Positions 58,264-64,000 of a stretch of DNA of 64,000 nt are shown here, in pieces; the first letter of the stretch is position 1; each line of letters starts with the position of its first letter. Below the pieces are notes generated by a model. It was not told where the DNA came from and did no database searches. It was given only the letters and a program-made list of their open reading frames with translations. A program made the translations under genes and the position numbers. The stretch spans positions 1 to 64,000 of the forward strand of contig SCQQ01000094.1 of NCBI GenBank assembly GCA_004299095.1, read 5' to 3'. Source of the DNA: Burkholderiaceae bacterium. GTDB taxonomy: Bacteria; Pseudomonadota; Gammaproteobacteria; Burkholderiales; Burkholderiaceae_C.

Positions 58264-58269
58264 ATTATA
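58264..58269 (-). promoter_or_regulatory. -10 element for carA
   Basis: Perfect TATAAT on the minus strand, 124 bp before carA, in an AT-rich island within the 192-bp gap behind the SpoU-type gene. No clear -35 and no ArgR or PurR box recognised. Confidence 0.5.
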
Positions 58270-58332
58270 TTGAGGTTTTTGCTGGGCAGCGGCGAAAGCG
58301 GAGCCGCGCAGCCGGCCGCCGCAGGCTCACCC

Positions 58333-59115
58333 TTACGATCCGTGCGCCGCAGCACTGGCATGCAGGCAAATCGCGGCCGCGGCGGCCACATTCAGCGACT
58401 CTTCACCGCCCGGTTGCGCGATCCGGACGACCTGCGCCGTGCGTGCCATCAATTCGGCCGCAACCCCCTGCCCTTCGTTGCCCAGAATCCAGGCGCACGG
58501 CCATGGCAGCGCGGCCTCGTGCAACAGCGCGCCCCGGTGCGAACTGGTCGAGAGCAGGGGCACGGACAGCACGCTCAGATCGACCGCGCCGAGTCCTTCG
58601 ACCAAATGGAGGCCGAAGTGCGCTCCCATGCCGGCACGCAACACCTTGGGTGAGCCCAGCGCCGCGGTGCCGGCAAGCGCCAGCACCTGCTTGAAACCAA
58701 AAGCCGCGGCACTGCGCAAGATGGAACCGACGTTGCCGGCATCCTGGATGCGATCGAGCACGACGCTGGCCACCCCCGGCTGTATCGTCGGTTGCTCCGG
58801 CCATGCCAGCACGAACGCCATGGGCGCGGGCGATTTCAAGCCGCTGATGGTGGCCATCAGCGCATCGCTCACCAGCACGGTGTCGGCCGCCGCGTCGCGC
58901 AGGTCGGGAGGTGTTGCGAGCCAAAACGATTCGGCAAACACCGCCTGCAGCGGCTTCCAGCCGCGCGCCAGCGCGGCGCGGCACAGGTGATCGCCTTCCA
59001 CCCAGATGCGGCTCTGCCGCCGGTACGCATCATGGGTCTGCACCAGTTGGCGCCACGCCTTCACCTGGGGATTGGCATGGGACCGGATGACGCGCGGAAC
59101 CACGGGGCCGGTCAT
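58333..59115 (-). CDS. SpoU/TrmH-family RNA 2'-O-methyltransferase
   Basis: 260 residues with an N-terminal substrate-binding domain ([21 protein letters not shown]) and a SPOUT domain: motif 1 [21 protein letters not shown], motif 2 [10 protein letters not shown], motif 3 [19 protein letters not shown]. It probably methylates a ribose in rRNA (as RlmB/TsnR types do); target not known. ATG at 59115 overlaps the rnhB stop (ATGA), removing the long open extension. Confidence 0.9.
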   Translation of the reverse strand: MTGPVVPRVIRSHANPQVKAWRQLVQTHDAYRRQSRIWVEGDHLCRAALARGWKPLQAVFAESFWLATPPDLRDAAADTVLVSDALMATISGLKSPAPMAFVLAWPEQPTIQPGVASVVLDRIQDAGNVGSILRSAAAFGFKQVLALAGTAALGSPKVLRAGMGAHFGLHLVEGLGAVDLSVLSVPLLSTSSHRGALLHEAALPWPCAWILGNEGQGVAAELMARTAQVVRIAQPGGEESLNVAAAAAICLHASAAAHGS

Positions 59116-59705
59116 GAAGCCTTTCGCGCGGCCGCTGCAACGGGTGCGAACGTGCGACGGTGCAGCTCGCACGGACCGAAGCGCTGCAGCGCCGCCAAAT
59201 GGGCCACCGTGCCGTAGCCCTTGTGCGCGGCAAAACCGTATTGCGGCCACTGCCGATCTGCTTGCACGCACCAGCGGTCGCGGTGCACCTTGGCCAGGAT
59301 GGACGCCGCGGAAATCGCCGGGATCAGCGCGTCACCATGCACCACCGCTTCGGCCGCCATCGTGAGGATGGGCAAGCGGTTGCCGTCCACCAGCACCCCG
59401 TTGGGGCGCAGCCGCAGGCCGGCGACGGCGCGCTGCATGGCGAGCAGCGTAGCCTGCAGGATGTTGAGGCTGTCGATTTCTTCGATCGACGCCTCGGCAA
59501 TCGAACAACACAGCGCGCACGCCCGGATTTCGTCGAACAGGCGCTCGCGCTTGCGCGGCGACAGTCTCTTGGAATCGGCCAGTCCGGCGATAGGCTCGCG
59601 CGGGTTCAGGATCACGGCGGCCGCCACCACCGGCCCGGCCAGCGGTCCACGGCCGGCTTCGTCCACGCCGGCAACCAGCAGGCCTTTGGTGTCGCGCCAG
59701 TTCAT
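59112..59705 (-). CDS. rnhB: Ribonuclease HII
   Basis: 197 residues; removes RNA from RNA-DNA hybrids and single ribonucleotides. Catalytic Asp-Glu in [15 protein letters not shown], Asp in [11 protein letters not shown] and the final Asp in [11 protein letters not shown]; the C-terminal [11 protein letters not shown] is typical. ATG at 59705 overlaps the lpxB stop (ATGA). Confidence 0.96.
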   Translation of the reverse strand: MNWRDTKGLLVAGVDEAGRGPLAGPVVAAAVILNPREPIAGLADSKRLSPRKRERLFDEIRACALCCSIAEASIEEIDSLNILQATLLAMQRAVAGLRLRPNGVLVDGNRLPILTMAAEAVVHGDALIPAISAASILAKVHRDRWCVQADRQWPQYGFAAHKGYGTVAHLAALQRFGPCELHRRTFAPVAAAARKAS

Positions 59706-60931
59706 GCGGACCCGCCCCCGATCAGCGCCTGCATGGCGTCCACCGCGCGCTCGGCCGTCGGCAGCAGCAACTCGCGGTGCAGTTCGGAAAAGCGCGCCTG
59801 CAGCGCTGCCACTTTCGCAGGCGCATCGAGCCAATCCTCCACGGCCTGCGCCAATGCGTCCGGACTGGCGGCGTCCTGAATCAGCTCGGGAACGGCAAAA
59901 GGCGCGTCGACCGGAAAGGCGGCGCCAGGCTGCAGCAACGCACGCGGCGCGCACAGAATGTTGGGCAGCCCGACCCACGGCAGCAGGCGCTTGCGCCGCA
60001 TCAGACGGTAGCTGAAATTCGGCATGGCATATGCAATCACCATGGGCACCTTGAAGAGCGCGGCTTCCAGCGTGGCCGTGCCGCTCGCGATCAAAGCCGC
60101 GTCACAAGCAGCCAGGACCTCGTGCGACCGTCCTGCCACGATGTGCAGATGATCGCCCAGCGCAGCCCGCGCGCCCGTCGCTTCCGCGATCTTGCCGATG
60201 CGGCGTTCCAGCCACGGCACCGCCGGCAACGCGAAGTGCAGTCCCGGGCGGCGTTGATGCAATCGCAGAGACGCCTTGAAAAAGCGCGGCGCGATGTGGT
60301 TGATTTCAGCCGCGCGGCTGCCCGGAAGCAGCGCGATCATCGACCCTTGCGCGGACCAACCGAGCGCGGCGCGCGCACGCGCGCGGTCAGGCGCCATGGG
60401 AATCATTTGCGCCAACGGATGACCCACGTAGGTGGACGCGATGCCATGACCCGCCAGCAGCGCGGGCTCGAACGGGAACAGGCACAGCACGTGGTCCGCA
60501 GCCGCTTTCAGCACCCGCAGGCGCTCCGGCCGCCAGGCCCAGAACGAAGGGCTCACGAAGTGCAGCGTTTTGATTCCCCGCGTTTTCAGCGCGCGTTCCA
60601 CGCCGAAATTGAAGTCGGGCGCATCCACGCCGACGAAGAGCGCGGGCCGGCGGCGGCGCAAGCGTTGAATCAGGCGCCAGCGCAGATACAGCAAGCCGGG
60701 CAGCCGCGGCAAGACCTCGGCATAACCGCGCACCGAGAGGCGTTCGATCGCCCACCAGGAGTCAAACCCGCGTTCAACCATGCGCGGGCCGCCGATGCCG
60801 CAGGTGCGCGCTTGCGGCCAGCGCGCATGCATGGCGCCGAGCAGTTGGGCCGCCAGCAAATCGCCCGACGCTTCGCCTGCCACCAGCGCCAGTTGGAGTG
60901 AATCCGCGGGCGTGTCAGGGATGTTCTGCAT
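59702..60931 (-). CDS. lpxB: Lipid-A-disaccharide synthase
   Basis: 409-residue GT19 glycosyltransferase that joins UDP-diacylglucosamine and lipid [17 protein letters not shown] and GIGGPRM at the N-terminus, [27 protein letters not shown] and [12 protein letters not shown] are hallmarks. ATG at 60931 chosen by alignment, with CAGGTT nearby. A 159-bp gap separates it from lpxA, unusual for a pair that normally abuts. Confidence 0.97.
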   Translation of the reverse strand: MQNIPDTPADSLQLALVAGEASGDLLAAQLLGAMHARWPQARTCGIGGPRMVERGFDSWWAIERLSVRGYAEVLPRLPGLLYLRWRLIQRLRRRRPALFVGVDAPDFNFGVERALKTRGIKTLHFVSPSFWAWRPERLRVLKAAADHVLCLFPFEPALLAGHGIASTYVGHPLAQMIPMAPDRARARAALGWSAQGSMIALLPGSRAAEINHIAPRFFKASLRLHQRRPGLHFALPAVPWLERRIGKIAEATGARAALGDHLHIVAGRSHEVLAACDAALIASGTATLEAALFKVPMVIAYAMPNFSYRLMRRKRLLPWVGLPNILCAPRALLQPGAAFPVDAPFAVPELIQDAASPDALAQAVEDWLDAPAKVAALQARFSELHRELLLPTAERAVDAMQALIGGGSA

Positions 60932-61090
60932 AACCTGACAACACGAAGAAGAAGGTCCGCCTCTGGCTGGCCTGCGCCCTGCAAGAACTTTTCGCAGGCA
61001 ATAGCCGGGCTCTTGCCCGCAAAAGCAACGCTGCCGATCGCCGAAGACCAGCGACACGCGCCACGCGGCAGGTCGTGCAGCTCATTGTTC

Positions 61091-61891
61091 CTAGCGCACG
61101 ATGCCGCGCGTGGCCGCTGTCAGAAAGTCCTGCATCAACCCGATATCGGCATCCGCGCCTCCGACCGTGCCGCGCAGCGTTTCGATTTCCGCGCGGCTGT
61201 CGTGCAGCGTGAGGCCCTTGCGGTACAGCAAGCGATACATCTGCTTGACCAGGGCGATGCGCTCGCTGGAAAAACCGCGTCGGCGCAGGCCCTCGGCGTT
61301 GATGCTCTGCGCCGCCGCCGGGTTGCCGTTTACGGTCACGAATGGCGGCACGTCCTGCGTCAGCCGCGCCTGGAACGCCGCCATCGCGTGCGCGCCCACG
61401 TGGACGAACTGATGCACGCCGGTCAACCCGCCCAGAAACACCCAGTCGTCCAGATGCACGTGGCCGGCAAGCTGCACGGCATTGGCCAGGATGAGGTGGC
61501 TGCCCAACTGGCAATCGTGCGCGATGTGCACGTACGCCATGATCCAGTTGTCGTTGCCCACACGCGTGACGCCCGCGTCCTGTGCCGTGCCGGTGTTGAT
61601 GGTGACGAATTCGCGGATGGTGTTGCCATCGCCGATTTCCAATCGCGTGGGCTCGCCGCCGTACTTCTTGTCCTGCGGAATCGCACCGATGCTGGTGAAC
61701 TGGAAAAACCGGTTGTGGGCGCCGATGCGCGTGTGCCCGTCGACCACGCAATGCGGGCCAATCTGCGTTCCTTCGCCGATCCGCACGTGCGGACCGATGA
61801 GGCTGTAGGCCCCGACCTGCACGCTCGGGTGCAAGTCGGCCGCGGGATCGACGAGCGCCGTCGGGTGGATGGCTCCGGGAGAAGCGCTCAT
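61091..61891 (-). CDS. lpxA: UDP-N-acetylglucosamine acyltransferase
   Basis: First step of lipid A synthesis. 266 residues of left-handed beta-helix hexapeptide repeats; catalytic His in [10 protein letters not shown] and the [12 protein letters not shown] and RGFS strings match the family. ATG at 61891 by alignment ([15 protein letters not shown]), 17 bp behind fabZ; ribosome site weak. Confidence 0.97.
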   Translation of the reverse strand: MSASPGAIHPTALVDPAADLHPSVQVGAYSLIGPHVRIGEGTQIGPHCVVDGHTRIGAHNRFFQFTSIGAIPQDKKYGGEPTRLEIGDGNTIREFVTINTGTAQDAGVTRVGNDNWIMAYVHIAHDCQLGSHLILANAVQLAGHVHLDDWVFLGGLTGVHQFVHVGAHAMAAFQARLTQDVPPFVTVNGNPAAAQSINAEGLRRRGFSSERIALVKQMYRLLYRKGLTLHDSRAEIETLRGTVGGADADIGLMQDFLTAATRGIVR

Positions 61892-61908
61892 CGCCGATGC
61901 AGCCGCGC

Positions 61909-62352
61909 TCAGCCGACCTCGCGCATGGTGCACATGACGGCGGCTTCGCACGCCACCTCGTCGTCCACCGTGGCTTTGCAATTGAAGCGATAGAGCAACG
62001 CGCGCGCGCGCTCGATCGTGCCGTGCAGGACGAGCTGGTCGCCGGGCTCCACCGGGCGCTTGAAGCGCGCGCCGTCGATGCCAACGAAATAGAACACCTG
62101 GTTGCTTTGCAGCGAGACCTGTTCGACCTCGAACGTGAGCAACGCGCACGCCTGGGCCATGGCTTCCAGGATCAGCACCCCCGGCATCACCGGGCGATTG
62201 GGGAAGTGGCCGGTAAAAAACGGCTCGTTGATGGTGACGTTCTTGATCGCGCGAATGGTCTTGGCCTGCACGTCGATGTCCAGCACGCGATCCACCAGCA
62301 GGAACGGATAGCGGTGCGGGAGTTTGGTGAGGATTTGGTGGATGTCCATCAT
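61909..62352 (-). CDS. fabZ: 3-hydroxyacyl-ACP dehydratase
   Basis: Dehydrates beta-hydroxyacyl-ACP in fatty acid elongation. 147 residues: [15 protein letters not shown], then the active-site His in [20 protein letters not shown] with the Glu on the following helix. Tandem ATG ATG at 62352/62349. Its position between lpxD and lpxA balances fatty acid and lipid A synthesis, which share the hydroxyacyl-ACP pool. Confidence 0.97.
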   Translation of the reverse strand: MMDIHQILTKLPHRYPFLLVDRVLDIDVQAKTIRAIKNVTINEPFFTGHFPNRPVMPGVLILEAMAQACALLTFEVEQVSLQSNQVFYFVGIDGARFKRPVEPGDQLVLHGTIERARALLYRFNCKATVDDEVACEAAVMCTMREVG

Positions 62353-62395
62353 GTCGGGTGCTGTTCTCGCCGCCTGCGCGCCGCGGCTGGTTATT

Positions 62396-63388
62396 CTATT
62401 CAGCGCTGTCGTCGGACTTGGCGTTCAGCGCGCGTTCCAGCCGGCGCACGCGCTCGCGCAATCGATACAGGTGCCTGAGCGTGGCCGCATTCTTCTCCCA
62501 CACGTCGTACTCGTCGACCGGGAAGTAGCCGCTGTAGCGTCCCGGCTTGGTGACGGAGTGCGTGATCATCGTGGCCGGCATCACGTGCACGTGATCGCAG
62601 ATCGTGATGTGTCCGGCGATCATGCCCGCTCCCGACACGGTGCAATAGGCGCCGATGTTGGCGCTGCCCGCCACGCCCACGCAACCCGCCATGGCGGTGT
62701 GCTTGCCCACGTGGCAGTTGTGGCCGATCTGGATCAGGTTGTCGAGCTTGACGCCGTCCTCGATCACGGTGTCATCCAGCGCACCGCGGTCGACGCAGGT
62801 GTTGGCGCCGATTTGCACGTCGTCGCCGATGCGCACGGCACCGAACTGTTCGATTTTTTCCCAGGCGCCATCGTTGGGCGCAAAGCCGAAACCGTCGGCG
62901 CCAATCACCGCGCCACTGTGAATGATGCAGCGCGCGCCCAGCACGCAATCGTGGCCGAGCGTGACGCGCGGCATGAGGATGGTGTGCGCGCCAATGCGCG
63001 CGTTGCGGCCTACGAAGCACAGCGCGCCAATGCTCGCGCTGGCGTCGATGTGGGCGCCTTCTTCCACCACGGCGCTGGGGTGAATGCCGGGCTGCGGACC
63101 GTCCCCTCGCACACGGCGAAACAACTGCGTGACCCGCGCGAAATACAGCAGCGGATCGGGCGCCACGATGCAATCGCGCTGCGCCGCCGCCTGCGCAAGC
63201 TGCGGGCCCACGATCACGCAACCCGCTTGCGAGGTGGCGAGTAACGGCGCCAGCTTTTCGTCGGCCAGGAAACTCAGTTCGGTGGCGCTGGCGCGCTCCA
63301 GCGGCGCCAAGCCCGCGATGACGCGATCGGCATCACCATGCAATTCGCCGCCCAGCGCGTCGATGAGGGCTCGCAGTCGCAGCGTCAT
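62396..63388 (-). CDS. lpxD: UDP-3-O-acylglucosamine N-acyltransferase
   Basis: Third step of lipid A synthesis. 330 residues: an N-terminal uridine-binding domain ([16 protein letters not shown]), then a hexapeptide beta-helix with [20 protein letters not shown] holding the catalytic His, and a C-terminal helix ([18 protein letters not shown]). ATG at 63388. 40 bp behind skp. Confidence 0.97.
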   Translation of the reverse strand: MTLRLRALIDALGGELHGDADRVIAGLAPLERASATELSFLADEKLAPLLATSQAGCVIVGPQLAQAAAQRDCIVAPDPLLYFARVTQLFRRVRGDGPQPGIHPSAVVEEGAHIDASASIGALCFVGRNARIGAHTILMPRVTLGHDCVLGARCIIHSGAVIGADGFGFAPNDGAWEKIEQFGAVRIGDDVQIGANTCVDRGALDDTVIEDGVKLDNLIQIGHNCHVGKHTAMAGCVGVAGSANIGAYCTVSGAGMIAGHITICDHVHVMPATMITHSVTKPGRYSGYFPVDEYDVWEKNAATLRHLYRLRERVRRLERALNAKSDDSAE

Positions 63389-63428
63389 GGTCAGCGCGCC
63401 CGCCGGACAAGTGCGGCAGGCCGTTGAA

Positions 63429-63947
63429 TCACTTGCCCTCGTTCAGCGCCTTGATCACCTGGTCGGTGATGTCCAGCTTGGGATTCACGTACACCGCTTC
63501 CTGCAGGATCACGTCGTACTTGCCCGCGATCGCCACTTGCTGGACGATGCGGTTGGCCTGATCCAGGATACGCTGCAATTCTTCCTGCTTGCGCGCGTTC
63601 AGATCTTCCTGGAATTCCATGCGGCTGCGCTGGAATTCACGATCCTGATCGGCCAACTTGCGTTGCTGCGCGGCACGCTGCGTTTCGTTCATGGTGACGG
63701 CATCGCGCTCGAACTTGTCGGAGGCGGCCTTGAGCGCCGCGCCGGATGCGTCGATGGTCTTTTCGCGTGCCGAGAATTCCTGTTCCAGCTTGGCTTGCGC
63801 CGCTTTGGCCGGCGCGGCTTCACGCAGCAAGCGATCGGTATTCACGAAACCGATCTTGACGCCGTCTTGCGCTTGCGCCAGAACGGGGGTGATCAGCAGG
63901 GCCGCCGACGCAAGTACAACAGCCAGACGACGAGCAAACGTAAACAT
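63429..63947 (-). CDS. skp: Periplasmic chaperone Skp/OmpH
   Basis: 172 residues: signal peptide ([20 protein letters not shown]), [20 protein letters not shown], then a long charged coiled coil (about 45-130) and a C-terminal beta part. Trimeric holdase for outer-membrane proteins en route to BamA, whose gene normally lies just upstream, outside the window. ATG at 63947; nothing else is seen up to the window end. Confidence 0.95.
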   Translation of the reverse strand: MFTFARRLAVVLASAALLITPVLAQAQDGVKIGFVNTDRLLREAAPAKAAQAKLEQEFSAREKTIDASGAALKAASDKFERDAVTMNETQRAAQQRKLADQDREFQRSRMEFQEDLNARKQEELQRILDQANRIVQQVAIAGKYDVILQEAVYVNPKLDITDQVIKALNEGK

Positions 63948-64000
63948 TAAAAGGTGGTTCCGATCTGAAATTGGAAGTGTTCGATTCTATCGCCCGGCCG

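Overview
The window looks like chromosomal DNA from a high-GC betaproteobacterium, most likely order Burkholderiales. The reasons are the protein families and several conserved neighbourhoods: AddAB-like pair / trxA / rho / rpmE; accA-tilS-lysC; clpS-clpA; carA-carB-greA-DUF4149; rlmE-ftsH-folP divergent from yhbY; and skp-lpxD-fabZ-lpxA-lpxB-rnhB. The genus cannot be fixed from the sequence alone. Coding density is high, most genes have recognisable Shine-Dalgarno sites, and many neighbours overlap by ATGA/GTGA/TGATG, which decides most start codons. Four genes appear to use TTG starts. No rRNA, CRISPR array or intact insertion sequence was seen; there is one tRNA, tRNA-Ser(GCU).

Layout. 1-7.7 kb: 3' part of gabD, a DUF2501 secreted protein and an AddB/AddA-like nuclease-helicase operon. 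7.9-12.0 kb: trxA, rho, rpmE (type B L31) and an ArnT/PMT-like membrane glycosyltransferase. 12.0-18.8 kb: a phosphatase and miaB, hslR, then TPR-ppiA-ppiB-lpxH-mtfA on the minus strand. 19.0-24.6 kb: cysS-alkA, accA, tilS, lysC and tRNA-Ser. 24.7-25.95 kb: a decayed hipBA toxin-antitoxin module directly behind the tRNA. 26.0-31.6 kb: an accessory locus. It has a CsgG-family outer-membrane lipoprotein with added peptidoglycan-binding-like and DUF4384 domains, two small secreted proteins (one with three exact-period 39-residue Asn/Ser-rich repeats), a Sel1-like exported protein and a divergent NarL/CsgD-type response regulator. This is the best candidate in the window for an undescribed, curli-like export system. 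31.9-35.3 kb: a cold-shock protein, clpS and clpA. 35.3-41.1 kb: a six-gene suf operon (sufBCDSU and sufT). 41.4-44.9 kb: dinB, an EstB-like serine hydrolase and folP. 45-48.2 kb: ftsH, rlmE and divergent yhbY. 48.2-52.2 kb: accessory cargo (a GT4 glycosyltransferase, a second serine hydrolase, a wrecked methyltransferase pseudogene, a Kdo hydroxylase) sitting between yhbY and DUF4149. 52.2-58.1 kb: DUF4149, greA, carB, a small unknown gene and carA. 58.3-64 kb: SpoU-type methyltransferase, rnhB, lpxB, lpxA, fabZ, lpxD and skp, reading towards the left.

How it fits together. Envelope building is a recurring theme: lpxD/fabZ/lpxA/lpxB and lpxH make lipid A; the Kdo hydroxylase, the GT4 enzyme and the ArnT-like protein would modify the core or lipid A; Skp, PpiA and FtsH handle envelope protein quality; the CsgG-like locus would export surface fibres or adhesins. 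The rest is core metabolism and information processing: aspartate-family amino acids, pyrimidine/arginine precursors, fatty acid synthesis, folate, Fe-S assembly, transcription termination and elongation, and rRNA/tRNA modification.
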